Origin: Poa pratensis
Lineage: Eukaryota > Streptophyta > Magnoliopsida > Poales > Poaceae
Length of the DNA: 64,000 bases
NCBI GenBank assembly: GCA_947311845.1
Contig: CAMZMU010000107.1
Coordinates: forward strand, 19,613,166-19,677,165
Reading direction: 5' to 3'
Part shown: in pieces, positions 10,596 through 22,454 of the stretch
How the letters are laid out: each line of letters begins with the position of its first letter
Position numbering within the stretch: the first letter of the stretch is position 1
The notes under the pieces: model-generated
What the model was told of the DNA's origin: nothing
Seen by the model: the letters and a program-made list of their open reading frames with translations, nothing else
The model's database searches: none
Translations under genes and position numbers: made by a program

Positions 10596-11050
10596 TTGAC
10601 ACTCTTTTCTTCGGCATGGCATGATCTCACAATCATATCAACGTGCTTCAGTGATCCCCGGTATTCAGTAGGCTTTGCCGAGGGCAATGCTCCAATTGTC
10701 AACTTTCAAGTCAATCAAAACCCATACAACAAAGGGTACTATCTAGCTTATGGCATCTACCTTTCATGTGTACATTTGTGAAGACAATCCGCAATCCGAA
10801 TGAAGAGAAAACTCGTTGGTTCGCTCAACAACAAGAGGCCGCTAGGAAAGATGTGGAGAGAGTATTTGGTGTGTTCCAATCTTGTTTTGCTATTGTGCGG
10901 CTCCCTGCTAGAACATGGAGCAAGGAGACCATCTGGGAGGTGATGACCGCTTGTGTGAGCATGCAAAACAAGATCACTGAGGATGAGCGTGATGAGAGGC
11001 TCTTCGACCAAGGATGGGACTTTCAGGAGAGTTGTTTGAGCCCGCGCTAG
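10596..11050 (+). pseudogene. PIF/Harbinger transposase fragment (DDE nuclease)
   Basis: Two overlapping frames together give the C-terminal half of a plant Harbinger nuclease. The first (10596-10781) ends with VNFQVNQNPYNKGYYLAYGI, which aligns with the family's NYNKGYYLADGIYP block. The second (from 10766) has FVKTIRNPNEEKTRWFAQQQ, the catalytic-Glu block RKDVERVFGVFQ, and RTWSKETIWEVMTACVSM. A frameshift near 10765 splits them. The upstream GSHNDINVL-type block is badly eroded, and the N-terminal half is absent. The protein cut and pasted DNA with a TTA/TAA target; this copy is dead. Confidence 0.85.
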
Positions 11051-11315
11051 GACCGCCGACGTTTCAACAGTATCTCCACGTGTAGCATGAGATGCGTGAT
11101 AAAACTATCCACGATCGATTTCAGAATGATTTAGTTGAGCATATGTGACTCACCTGGAAACCAGTAGTGTCTTCTCTCCATTTTAGTTCATTGTGCGAAC
11201 TATGTTGTTTATTTTATTTCTATTGTGCGAATTAGTTGTAAAATTATGAAACATGTTAGTTATCTATTTGTGGACTATTTATTTGCCACAATTTGATATT
11301 TATTTCTAAATTTCT

Positions 11316-11494
11316 GTGAAATTGGAGCAAAATACCCAAAACGACAACGGGGGCAGAAAATACGGGGGCCGTTGGGTTCACTCCTCACCCCAAACTGACA
11401 ACAGTCACAGAAGTGTCCGCGGACCGCCCCAAACAGATAGAAACGGACACATTTTGTGTCTGTTTTGCAGAGAGCCGTTGGAGGTGCCCTTATA
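11316..11494 (+). mobile_element. Right terminal region of the PIF/Harbinger element
   Basis: CCGTTGGAGGTGCCCTTATA at 11475-11494 is the reverse complement of the (T)AAGGGCACCTCCAACGG type of terminus common in grass Harbinger elements, with a TTA at its edge (11490-11492). It lies about 430 bp past the transposase stop. No matching left terminus was found, so the element's left end is undefined. Confidence 0.45.
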
Positions 11495-11746
11495 CCATCT
11501 TCTCTCTAAATGATCGATTTGGCAGCTCTCTTGCGAACATTCCAACAAAAAACGTTTTCCCTCCGAACAAGAAAAGAAAAGAAAGCACACATTGATGAGC
11601 ATCGAGTTCCGTCGAGTTCACACTGATGAGCATCGGGCCAGTTGTACCATTTGTATAGGGATGGCTTGTTTGCAAACTCAACGAGCCATCACACTGAGAG
11701 TATTAAACTGGCAGAGATAATTTATTACGCTCAGCTGTAAATTGTA
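11495..11746. other. Short spacer between Harbinger and Helitron
   Basis: No gene. The 12-mer TGATGAGCATCG occurs twice within about 40 bp (11593 and 11622), a small local duplication. Confidence 0.5.
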
Positions 11747-11776
11747 CTAGTCATCTGAGCGCGGCAAATGCCGCGC
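11747..11776 (-). other. Helitron 3' terminus: hairpin plus CTAG
   Basis: Plus positions 11759-11776 read GCGCGGCAAATGCCGCGC, a perfect 8-bp stem. The CTAG is at 11747-11750 and the host base after it on the minus strand is T (complement of A11746). Confidence 0.75.
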
Positions 11777-12229
11777 CTGTGTGTTAAAATTCGAATTTGA
11801 AGATGTCGGCATTCTAAAATTATTTAAGTTTGGAATTGATTGGTATTCGAAAAAGTTGTCGTTTTTAAAATGATCGGATTTTAGAGGTTGCTCAAATTTG
11901 GAAATTGTTGTAATTTAAAAAAAATTACGTTTTAGGAACGTTTAGATTTTAAAAATTGGTTAAATTGGAAATGTATTAAGGTTTGAATTTTGTTCACGGT
12001 TGCCTGTGTGTTAAAATTCGAATTTGAAGATGTCGGCATTCTAAAATTGTTAAAGTTTGGAAAATATTGGAATTCGAAAAAGTTGTCGTTTTAAAAATGA
12101 TCGGAATTTAGAGGTTGCTCAAATTTGGAAATTGTTGTAATTCTAAAAAAAAAATTACGTTTTAGGAACGTTTAGATTTTAAAAATTGGTTAAATTGGAA
12201 ATGTATTAAGGTTTGAATTTTGTTAACGG
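11776..12229 (-). repeat. 227-bp tandem repeat, two copies
   Basis: The block starting CCTGTGTGTTAAAATTCG at 11776 recurs at 12003 with a 227-bp period and few differences, mostly in A-run length. Both copies end around TTTGAATTTTGTTMACGGT. AT-rich and non-coding. Confidence 0.9.
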
Positions 12230-12381
12230 TCGTAAGATGATCAGGTTTAAAAGAATTTTAAAATTTTGAAGTACTGATATTTGGATGGTGAATTAGAATG
12301 GTTCAGTATGGTTGTAATTCATTTTTTAAAGCGTCCACTTTAGTAAATGTTAAATTTTGTAAATTTACAGGAATTTTTAAA

Positions 12382-12757
12382 AAGTTTGCGCTTCAAAAAA
12401 TGTTTCTACTTTAAAATTGGGCAAATTGGGAAAGTTTAACGTTTTGAATTGTTTGCATGTTTGTAAAATGATTAGATTCGAAAGAATGCTTAAATTTTAG
12501 AAGACTCAAATTTGAAATTTGGATCTAAATGCTCTAATATGTTTTGTGTTTTTTATTACAAATTTATCCAAATTTTGGCAATACAAAATAGTCAAGCATT
12601 TTTTTTCCTCTGTCATATATAGTTTTGTTTTTTTTTCTTGTCATTTCGATATATTTTTTATATTTTTACGATGGTTTTGTGTAAAACTGTTTGCATTTTC
12701 TGTTTCTGGTTTAAAAAAATGAAATCTGACATGTTGGGCCCCCCGTGACGTCGCGTG
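12382..12757. repeat. Helitron ~1 kb unit, copy 1, AT-rich half
   Basis: Begins AAGTTTGCGCTTC and runs to GTGACGTCGCGTG, where retroelement A starts. Nearly identical to 24606-24979 of copy 2. The partner half of copy 1 resumes at 23992. Confidence 0.9.
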
Positions 12758-13785
12758 TGATAACCCCAAGAGCAGGGGATCACTGTAGCACCTCTCAATG
12801 TGGAAGTAGGGTATCGATCCGCATAAGTAAGAAGGAAAAGTTATCTATTCCCTACAACTAAAATGTCACAAGTTTTAGTTGATTATGCACTAAACAAGTT
12901 TAAAGAACAAGATGGTTGATTTAATGGATGGAAGTTTAATGTAACAAAACAAGAATGTAAAAGTGTCCCAATCCTCTTCAATGCAAGAGGACAAGACAAA
13001 GGTTTTCTCTTATAGGAACAATGGACATGGGTTTATAGGTTCACTCAATCCTCTCTTCCATCTATGGTGATTATCATGTTATAGATAAAAAGTACACACA
13101 ATTGTCATGCTTTAATGGTAAACTTCTATGACGGCTACATGTCCTAAAACACATAGTTGAAAGAAAATAATCATTTGTTTTGCTAGGTCACCCTCGTAAG
13201 GCTAGCGTGGTTTGTTGTCACTCCCACGTCATACTTCCCCTTCATCATGGTGATGATGGTGGAGATGTTGGAGAAGATGGAGACCACCCCGGCAGCGCCC
13301 CACCGGAGTTTTCCCCCTCCAATCTGCAGCTCCAGGTCTTCTGTTTCGTGGTTTTGTGTTTCTGCGGCGCTCCCTCCCGAAAGCCGTCGGGGGACTATTC
13401 TATAGTCGTTTTTAGGTTAAGACGAAGGCACGGGGACGAAGATCGGCGGCATCGGAGGCTCGAGCCCAGGATAGGGGGTCCCACGCGGCCAAGGAATCTG
13501 GCCGCGTGGGCCCACCTCTTTTGGCCCTCGGGTTTCCATTTTTTCGCTTCCTTCGCTCCTACGCTTTGTTCCTTCCAAAAAATGATCCTCGCAAAATATT
13601 AGGTCATTTGGACGTCGTTTGGGTCCCTGAAACATCAAAATATAGAAAATAGGGTTTTCTGCCAGTGCAGGGTTAATTCCCGAAAAATAGGGAAACTGTG
13701 AAATATTCCCAAAATCAATATAAAACAATGATATAACCCTTATATGATGCAAATATGATTGAAATATAAGTAATAAATGCAAAGT
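12758..13785 (-). repeat. Element A 3' LTR (internally deleted)
   Basis: Matches the 5' LTR (17600 on) for about 475 bp, up to CATACTTC near 13232. It then jumps to sequence equivalent to the second half of element C's LTR (CTTCATCATGG, about 59811 on). The last bases also lack 27 bp present in C (60364-60390), so the LTR/polypurine border is lost and the internal CCCCAAGCTTAACC follows directly. Confidence 0.8.
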
Positions 13786-16737
13786 TCCCCAAGCTTAACC
13801 TATACTTGTCCTCGAGTATGAAGGTGATAAAACTAACATGGACTTTGCTTTTTAATACTATCAATGGATATCAAAGATGATTACTATTGCTACATAGAGT
13901 CAAATGATTCATTCTTCAAAGGAATAGCAATATACAAGATAGATTATGAAGTGATATCAAATATTCAATGTAAGGATGTTCAATGATAATTCACAAAGTG
14001 TAACATAGAAGAAAGTACTATGGACCAAATGTATGCATAATAAAAAGTAAAAACATCCTATAATGGTCATAGAGTATTCTTGTAAATCTGAATATAAAGG
14101 TGGACACTTTGGAAAGATATATAAATAAGTAGAGGTAAAACATGAATAAGTTTCATCTAGCTTCCAAATGCTTCTACTTAAGTTAATGTTTGCAATGTGG
14201 TATCCATTGGTGTGGAGCTCTCATTACCCTTATCATAGCATCTTGAATGGTTAAAGTTTAAAGTGAAAGCAAATATGAGTAGTGTGCTTGACAAAGTATG
14301 GGTTGAATGCCTCATGCCCCGTGAATACGAGTACCTACACCACGGTGTTACTCAACTCGGGCCACAAAGCAAGTTCAAGTTAAAGTCATTGTAAGTAATA
14401 TAATAGCGTCATCAAGAGCGTCAACTGGGGTACCTCTTGCCTCAAGACATGGAAACTAGCCCATGTCAAAATGACAAGACAAACAGACAATGAACAATCT
14501 CAGCACTCTTTTATTTACTATTTGTATAGTTTTTTATTATGACGTGCACCACTGAATGTTCACTTTGGTACACTGTAAATTTCCACCATGAATGATGCAT
14601 GGCCTAGGTTAGCGGCCTAGACGTCTCTCTAGCCATTTATACAAACTCCTCAAACTTACTAAGTTTCCGCATTTATTTGGCACCATGATAAGCATCCATA
14701 AACAAAAGTATATGATATCAACTAAATATAATTAAGAGCACGTTGAAAGCTTGCCATGTGACAGCACATATGAGCTAACTCCCAACCAAGACTCTTGTCA
14801 AGCATACAACTTCATAATTTTAATCACAATGGTTCATGTTTATTAAGTGCAATAAAAATAAAGTGTGCATCAAGTTCGTGAGAGCTTTTTAACCAACTTT
14901 CCCATAACAATCAATAACATAACCATTTTAATTTGGAAACATAGATAATACAATATAACATGATAAACATACTCGGAATAGCATTAAGCTAATAGGTAGA
15001 TATGGTGGACTCACTGGAAAACTTTGGTTCAAGGTGTTGGAAAACAAGTTTTTACTTGTTGGAATTTTTGGGCTAGCAAAAGGGAGAAAGTTGACCGCCT
15101 AAATGCATGCATAAGTGTCCATAGAACTAATCAATCCATGTTAAACAAAGTAAAGTAACATTCAGCATCAAAACATGAATAAAAGATAGCTCTTGATAAA
15201 ACACTTGCAAATTAATACTCATTAAAAAGCACATGAATCATGCAACTATATGTATCTTTTTGAATCAACTCAAACATCCCTTTACCAATATTTTTAATAG
15301 CATCCAACTTAATTCAATCCAAATTTCCAGTAGCTCTCTCATAACATAAATGAAAAGTGGTGGTCTCACAAATAAAAACCAAACCAAAATAACAAAATAA
15401 AAGACGCTCCAAGTTTATGCGATAAAGTGCATTGATCGAAAAACAGAAGTTAGACGTGTGCAAACCGAGAGTGTGTTGGTCCAATGGGGTTGTCTTCACA
15501 TCCCAAGCTTATGGTCTTCACCATCCTTGGATAACTCTTGGTGCATCTCCTCTAATCCCCGTGAAAAAACTTCAAAACACCGTTTCTCCCATCTCTTTTC
15601 TGTGGGGTGACATTAGTAGTGATAGACAAATGAATTGCTTGCTGCATAAAATTCTTAAACAAAAATGTGAAACATGTCCAGAAAGTATATAATGTTGTAT
15701 GCCTACTTATAAACTCAATTGGATCAAAAAGATTCAAGTTAAAAGTTCAAAGAATGCATCAAACAAAATGGGACAGAATCTGTCCAGAAAAACAGCAGCA
15801 GCAAAACGCATTTTTCTACCCTACTTAAATATGTTGAAAAAATCTGAAAAAATTCAAGATTACAGAGGATGAAATTTGCAATTACATTTCAAATTTCACC
15901 GCATTCGGAGTTACAGAATAGAAATGAAAAATCATACCGTGCACAGATTCGTGCTGGAATAAAATCTCCAAATACAAATAGCAACTTTTTCAAACCAAAA
16001 CGGGTAAAACTTGACACTTTATTAAAAATTCCAGAAACAAAATTAAAAACTAAGTCTCTTATTACAGCAAGAGGACACAAAGAAAATCAAAAATAAAAAC
16101 AACCGGGTTGCCTCCCGTAAAGCGCTTTCTTTATAGCCATGTAGATAGGCTTCTTACTTGATATCAAGATGGTTGGAGTGAGATGGCTTGGCATCCCCAA
16201 GCTTGAATTATTGTCCTTATTTGATATATGTTGGGTGAGTCTAGGGGTAACATCCCCAAGCTTGAGTATTTGTCTCTCTTGATCTTTGTTCATCACCCTC
16301 AACTCTTTCACTTGAAAATTCTCTTTACACAAAACTCAACATAAAACTTGATTAGAGGGGTTAGTGTCTCCATAAATTAAATCCTCATAGGTACAGCAAA
16401 GACATATAATGAGTTGATTCTAAACATTAACTACTGTTACTAAGGTTATGTTTTGCTCTTTGATCAAAAGAACCACACAAAACATAGTAATGAGACTAAT
16501 GCAAAATAAAAACAGAATCTGTCAAAAACTGGACAGCCTGAAAGGAGCGAATTTTTAGAGGCACTTATGTTGCTCAAATCAGAAACCTTTGAAATAATGA
16601 AATGTGTAATAACAACTGAATATTGCTGTCGTAAAATATCAGGTCAAAATTCCTCTTCTGTGATTTTAACATTCTTCGCAGTGAAGCTTAGGAATCTGTT
16701 TTCTGGACAGCAAATCACTATTGTTTGATCCTAGCTC
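13786..16737. other. Element A internal region, non-coding
   Basis: AT-rich and without a supported gene. Features are the CTTGGGG-type tract beside the 3' LTR and conserved blocks with CATCCCCAAGCTTG near 16190 and 16250. A minus-strand stretch 16332-16087 ends KKALYGRQPGCFYF, resembling a decayed tail of an Athila-type coding region. No intact domain. Confidence 0.6.
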
Positions 16738-17457
16738 TCAAATTGGACCATCATCTAAAGCATTATCATATAGAATATCTAAACCAACTTCCTCATCACT
16801 TTCAAAGCTATTATCAATAATAATATCATTTTGAATGTGTTGATCATCATCAGAATCAGAATCAAAATAGCATGGTGAGTAAGGATATGGGCAATCCTCT
16901 AATACCTTTTCCTCTTCTCTATATTCTTCTTGTTCCTGCAAGCCATTAGATCTCTCCTTGATAGCAACAAGATTGTTATAATATTCAAGGATATAGGTAT
17001 TCTTACAAAAGAGTTTCAAGAGTTGTTCAAGTGTTGTAGCAAGTCTTGGTGTGAGGCTACGAGATTTATCTATATTAAACATAACTATCTCAAGAATTCC
17101 CATTACAATAGTAAATTCCTCGGCTGCCTTCATATCAGTGGTCATAATTTCATTATTATGGTAAGAGGCAATTATAGGCATACTCTGAAGCTTGCATTGA
17201 AAATTAAGATGCTTAGGATATTGATCTATGCAGCAAGATACATTATACCTATCACATAATCCATGGCCAATTACATTTAATGCTTCCATTATAAACCTTT
17301 TTTGATCAACATTAATTGATCCAACCATAGGGGGTTGCATAAGTACGTGACTCATACATTCCACGAACATAACAAATGAACTAATTTTTTTGTGTTCTTC
17401 AAATAAGGAGAGTATAAACTGATACATAACTAAAAGTAAAGCTAATGAGAAACTCAC
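16738..17457 (-). CDS. Unknown protein of non-autonomous element A (239 aa)
   Basis: An uninterrupted 239-codon frame occupies the gag position of element A, ending 115 bp inside the PBS. The first ~30 residues are hydrophobic (MSFSLALLLVMYQFILSLF). The middle is alpha-helical in character with several Cys (VIGHGLCDRYNVSCCIDQY), and the C-terminal ~60 residues are very acidic (EEEKVLEDC, DSDSDDDQ, ESDEEVGL). I see no CCHC knuckle, protease or gag motif. It is longer than expected by chance in such AT-rich DNA, so it may be a real element-specific protein or a relict. The use of the first Met is uncertain. I do not recognise the family and assign no function. Confidence 0.5.
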   Translation of the reverse strand: MSFSLALLLVMYQFILSLFEEHKKISSFVMFVECMSHVLMQPPMVGSINVDQKRFIMEALNVIGHGLCDRYNVSCCIDQYPKHLNFQCKLQSMPIIASYHNNEIMTTDMKAAEEFTIVMGILEIVMFNIDKSRSLTPRLATTLEQLLKLFCKNTYILEYYNNLVAIKERSNGLQEQEEYREEEKVLEDCPYPYSPCYFDSDSDDDQHIQNDIIIDNSFESDEEVGLDILYDNALDDGPI

Positions 17458-17571
17458 AACTAAACAAGTTTAAAGGAACCTCCCCAAGCTTAGATGATTG
17501 TAAGATATAAAACAAGATAAAATAAATCTAAAGTCTAGTGCACACAAGAATAGAAACTTAAGCGCTACGCT

Positions 17572-17589
17572 CCCCGGCAACGGCGCCAG
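17572..17589 (-). other. Element A primer binding site (tRNA-Asp)
   Basis: TCCCCGGCAACGGCGCCA on the plus strand equals the 3' end of plant tRNA-Asp(GUC) with CCA, so on the minus strand it is a perfect 18-nt PBS. It lies 10 bp inside the 5' LTR. Confidence 0.9.
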
Positions 17590-17599
17590 AAAAGTACTT

Positions 17600-18513
17600 G
17601 ATAACCCCCAAGAGCAGGAGATCACTGTAGCACTCTCAATGTGGAAGTAGGGTATCGATCCGCAGGAGCAAGAAGGAAAAGTTATCTATTCCCTACAACT
17701 AAAGTGTCACAAGTTTTAGTTGATTATGCACTAAACAAGTTTAAAGAACAAGATGGTTGATTTAATGGATGGAAGTTTAATGTAACAAAACAAGAATGTA
17801 AAAGTGTCCCAATCCTCTTCAATGCAAGAGGACAAGACAAATGTTTTCTCTTATAGGAACAATGGACATGGGTTCATGGGTTCACTCAATCCTCTCTCCC
17901 ATCTATGGTGATTATCATGTTATAGATAAAAAGTACACACAATTGTCATGCTTTAATGGTAAAATTCTGTGACGGCTACATGTCCTAAAACACATAGTTG
18001 AAAGAAAATAATCATTTGTGTTGCTAGGTCACCCTCGTAAGGCTAGCGTGGTTTGTTGTCACTCCCACATCATACTTCTTCCTTTTTACCCCAAGATAAA
18101 GGATGTTGGGATGTATTGTGTCACTCAATACATATGCCGTTGTCATATCGGCCATCCCGTACCTACATACATCATACTTCATAATGGGCAATATTCTAAA
18201 CACTAGTGCAATGATTCATATTTCGTGTGCATGACCACATCTCTCTCATCTATCTACACTTGGTGGTGTCAATCACCTCATGACATGGATAAACAAGGCA
18301 TTATGCATAAATCGAACCATCACATGCATCATAGAATATCTCCAAAGTATGACAAGTCATAAAAGATCCAACACAACGGTAAATGTATAACAAATATCAT
18401 CTCATACCACAATATCCACCATAGGAATTACATAGATAGATCCATACTTATGCAAGGCACATCATATGGAATTCAACAATGATCATACATAGAGAGATTA
18501 GATCACGTTACCA
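17600..18513 (-). repeat. Element A 5' LTR, truncated at the A/B junction
   Basis: Starts TGATAACCCCC and is collinear with the 3' LTR for about 475 bp, then carries about 440 bp that the 3' LTR has lost. It stops at 18513 where filler DNA and element B integrase begin. The U3-side end is missing. Confidence 0.8.
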
Positions 18514-18536
18514 CCTAGAGAGATGATCAGCAACTT
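18514..18536. other. 23-bp templated filler at the A/B deletion junction
   Basis: This 23-bp segment (CCTAGAGAGATG...AGCAACTT) is identical, in the same orientation, to 19113-19135 inside element B's RNase H/integrase linker. It belongs neither to A's LTR nor to B's integrase at this place, so it looks like filler copied during end joining. Confidence 0.75.
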
Positions 18537-21500
18537 TGTAACATAGTCAACTGCAACCAAAATGTGAGTATGCTTTGTCTTTGATTCTGGGAAAGGACCC
18601 ATAAAGTCAAAACCCCACACATCAAATGGTTCAAGTGGCAATGAATAATTCATAGGCATTTCATTCCTCCTACCAATGTTTCCTACTCTTTGACATTTAT
18701 CACAAGATTTAACATATTCAGCACAGTCCTTAAATAAAGTAGGCCAATAGAAACCAGATTGTAATACCTTTGCTCCTGTGCGATCTCCTGCATGATGCCC
18801 TCCATAGGGACTGTCATGACAATCTCTTATAATAGCCTGTTGTTCATGCTCAGGTACACAACGTCTAATAATACCATCCACACTTTTCTTATAGAGGAAA
18901 GGATCATCCCAAAAATAATGTCTAAGATCATAAAAGAATTTCTTTCTTTGTTGAGAAGTGAAGTGTGGAGGCAAAACTTTACCAACAATAAAATTTGCAT
19001 AGTTGGCAAACCAAGGAGATGCAACTTTAGCACTAGAAACATTAACAATTGCAAGTTGTTCATTAACAAAGCTATCATTAATAGGAATAGGATCATCAGG
19101 TATGCTTTCCATCCTAGAGAGATGATCAGCAACTTGATTATCCTCCCCTTTCCTATCAACAATGTGTAAATCAAATTCTTGCAATAGAAGTACCCATCTT
19201 ATTAGTCTAGGCTTAGCATCTTTCTTATTCATCAAGTATTTAATAGCAGAATGATCAGTATGTATTGTGACTTTTGAATCAGTAATATAAGGTCTAAACT
19301 TGTCACAAGCAAACAGTACTGCTAAAAATTCTTTCTCAGTTGTAGCATAATTCTTTGAGCAGCATCAAGTGTTCTACTAGCATAATAAATAACATTCAGT
19401 TTCTTATCAACACGTTGGCCCAAAACAGCCCCAACTGCATAATCACTAGCATCACACATAATTTCAAAAGGCAAGTTCCAATCAGGAGGTTGAATAATGG
19501 GAGCAGTGATTAAAGCATTCTTCAAAATATTAAAGGACTCAATGCAATCATCATTAAAAGAGAAAGGAACATCCTTTTGCAGAAGATTGGTTAGAGGTTT
19601 TGATATTTTGGAGAAATCCTTAATGAACCTACGGTAAAAACCTGCATGCCCAAGAAAACTTCTTATACCTTTGAGGTCCCTTGGATATGGTAGTTTTTCA
19701 ATAGCTTCAATCTTTGCTGGATCAACTTCTATTCCTTCTCCAGAAATCTTATGCCCAAGAACTATACCCTCAGTAACCATGAAGTGACACTTCTCCCAAT
19801 TAAGAACCAAGTGTTGGTCTTCACAACGCTGTAAAACTTTGTTAAGGTTGAACAAGCAATTATCGAAGGAAGTACCATACACAGAAAAATCATCCATAAA
19901 AACCTCCATTATCTTTTCAATATAATCAGCAAATATAGCATTCATGCATCTTTGAAAAGTAGCAGGAGCATTACATAAACCGAATGGCATTCTCCTGTAA
20001 GCAAAAGTACCATATGGGCAAGTAAAAGTGGTCTTTTCTTGATCATCCTTATGGACAGGAATTTGCGAGAAACCTGAATAACCATCTAGATAGCAAAAGT
20101 GAGAGTGTTTAGACAACCTTTCTAGCATTTGATCAATAAATGGCAATGGATAATGATCTTTTCGAGTTGCTTTATTCAATTTTCTGAAATCAATAACCAT
20201 CCTATAACCAACTACAGTACGTTGAGCCACAAGTTCATCCTTTTCATTTGGAACAACAGTCATTCCACCCTTTTTAGGAACACAATGAACAGGACTAACC
20301 CACTTACTGTCAGCTATAGGATAAATGATACCAGCTTCAATAAGTCTTATTACCTCTTTTCTTACCACTTCTTTCATTTTTGGATGGAGGCGGCGTTGAA
20401 AATCAACAACAGGTTTTGCATCTTCCTCCAGATTAATTTTATGCATACATAGAGCGGGGCTTATACCTTTAAGATCATCAAGAGAGTATCCAATGGCTGG
20501 TCGGTGAGCTTTTAGCACATCAAGTAATTTCTCTTCCTCTTCAGCTGAAAGGTTAGCACTAATAATGACAGGATATATGCTCTTCTCATCCAAATATGCA
20601 TATTTCAGATTTGCAGGCAAAGGTTTCAATTCAAAACTAGGATCCCCTTTAGGTGGTGGTAGCACTCCTAAATTATCAGGTGGGATATGCAATTGTAATT
20701 GTGGTGGTTGTTGCCATAATATTTGTTCCAAAGCCTCTTTTTCCTCATCATTAAATGGTTCATCTTGATTAAGCATATAACGTTCTACAACATCAGTTGA
20801 AGCTACAGCTATATGAGCAAGAGTTTCAATTAAATTATTAGGAATTGGCTCTTTCTCAACATGTTTATCAGCAAATTTGGAAAAGTTAAATTCAAGTTTC
20901 TCACCAGCACATTTAATAAACACTTTCTCTTTAGGCAAATTAATTTCAGCACCAACAGTATGTAAGAAAGGTCTACCAAAAATGATAGGACAAAATGAAT
21001 CTTGAGGACAACCAAGCACAATAAAATCAGCAGGGTATTTTATTTTGCCAACCAATACTTCAACATCTCTAACAATTCCAAATGGACTAATATAATCTTT
21101 ATTAGCAAGTTGAATTGTCATACCTGTCTCTTCCATAACAATGGGATCAATATCAGGCTTGATCTCAAGATAAAGAGAATATGGAATGACACTAATACTT
21201 GCTCCAATATCACATAGACCATGATAACTTGAAGTCCCAATAGAGCATGATATAACAGGTTTCCCAACTTTGGCCGAATTACCTTTGATGACTTTGGTAG
21301 CATCTTCACATAGATAAACATCCACTGGGTCTTCTTCATTTAGTTGCTTGATAACAGAAATTTGAGTGTTGACTTCCACCTGTTCATAAGGCTGAGAACA
21401 TCTTTTGTTACTCTTGTTAGTAACAGCTTTAAGTAAATTCTCCTTAACTTGGTTTGGAAATGGAGGTGGTTCAACATACTCCTCAATTGTCACAGATGAC

Positions 21501-21817
21501 ATTGGTTCAACCTGTTTAATAACTTTAGGAACAACAATAGATTGTTTAACAGGTTCAACATAAACTTCAAATCCACTTTTTGGAACACAGATATGATCAG
21601 CAAAACCTTTAGCTATTTCAATTATAACATAAGGATCAAGACCAAAAGTATCACTCAGATTTTTAAACAAATAGAAGTAGAGAAATTCTCTACACATGAA
21701 TATTATAATCAAAATATGGCTCATTACCTTTATCAAGATCCCAGTGGCTAGTATTTTCAGAAATAGTCTCCAATAAATTCCATGCTTCTTCTTCAGTGTT
21801 ATTAGTAAAACTTCCAC
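18537..21817 (-). pseudogene. Element B pol: protease, RT, RNase H, partial integrase
   Basis: Polyprotein for retrotransposon replication. In order: an aspartic protease with LCDIGASISVIPYSL, and the reverse transcriptase with KWVSPVHCVPKKGG, TFQRCMNAIFADY and the catalytic VFMDDFSVYG (the FMDD variant usual in Athila-type elements). RNase H follows with MCDASDYAVGAVLGQ and, in a shifted frame, [20 protein letters not shown], then the integrase zinc finger ([20 protein letters not shown]) and the first catalytic Asp region [10 protein letters not shown] 1-bp deletion near 19352 breaks the frame inside RNase H. After VAVDYVTK the integrase stops at the filler junction (18536), losing the other catalytic residues. 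The frame relation to gag is also shifted, suggesting a further indel or deletion near 21700. Otherwise open. Confidence 0.9.
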
Positions 21818-22418
21818 CAGATGAATTATCCAGAATCTCCTTGTGCTTCATAGGTAGTCTCACATAAAAGTTTATCAATATAAGTTTCCTTGTAAGATCA
21901 TGACATGGATTCTTGCGAAGGAGTTCCTTTAACCTCCCCCAAGCTTGAGTAATACTCTCTCCCAGATGTGGCCAGAAATTGAATATATAGCAGCGGTTAT
22001 CATAAGCTTCTTTAGGAGTAAAATATTTAAGAAAGAAAACCTTCCTCAAGATACTCCATTCATTCTGGACCTCTTCATCCAAAGACCTGTACCAATCACG
22101 AGCATTACCAGATAAAGACAAATACAATAGCTTCCTTTTTACCTGATCCTCTGAAATACCAGGTAGTCTGAATAAGCCACATATGTCCTCAATTATTTCC
22201 ATGTGCTCGCGTGCCGACTTAGTTCCATCACCTGTAAATGGATTTTTCATAACTCTTTTAACATGACCCATGGGAATTTTATATCCCACTTTAGGTATCT
22301 CAGGCACAGCAGTTTCAACCACCTTTGCAGTAGTGGCATAAGCACTTTCATATAGAGCAAGATGCAGCGAGGCACGATTCATAAATGCCATAGTAACAAT
22401 GAGATAAACAGCTTTCAA
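21690..22418 (-). pseudogene. Element B gag
   Basis: This is the capsid protein region (retrotransposon gag family). Recognisable parts are VGYKIPMGHVKRVMKNPFTG, the core SAREHMEIIEDICGLFRLPG, VKRKLLYLSLSGNARDWYRS and FFLKYFTPKEAYDNRCYIF. About 242 residues are open, then the frame ends at 21690 while pol is open in another frame from 21817, so the two overlap out of frame. Related elements usually have one continuous frame, so an indel is likely. No CCHC knuckle is visible. The start is probably at MAFMNRASL, a few codons inside the open frame. Confidence 0.85.
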
Positions 22419-22454
22419 GTTTCCTTACCAAACTTCTTACCAATAGCGCTACGC

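Larger units (their letters stand above)
12758..18513 (-). mobile_element. Element A: non-autonomous Athila-like Ty3/gypsy retrotransposon, truncated
   Basis: Minus-oriented. The 3' LTR lies at 12758-13785, the internal region at 13786-17571, the PBS at 17572-17589 and a truncated 5' LTR at 17600-18513. The LTRs start TGATAACCCC(C)AAGAGCAGG and share about 475 bp before diverging at an internal deletion in the left copy. There is no recognisable pol. The internal sequence 13786 to about 15780 closely matches element C (60395-60934 joined to 62571-64000), so A and C share an internal region. One unknown open frame sits next to the PBS end. The 5' LTR is cut by the deletion that fuses A to B. 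Confidence 0.85.
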
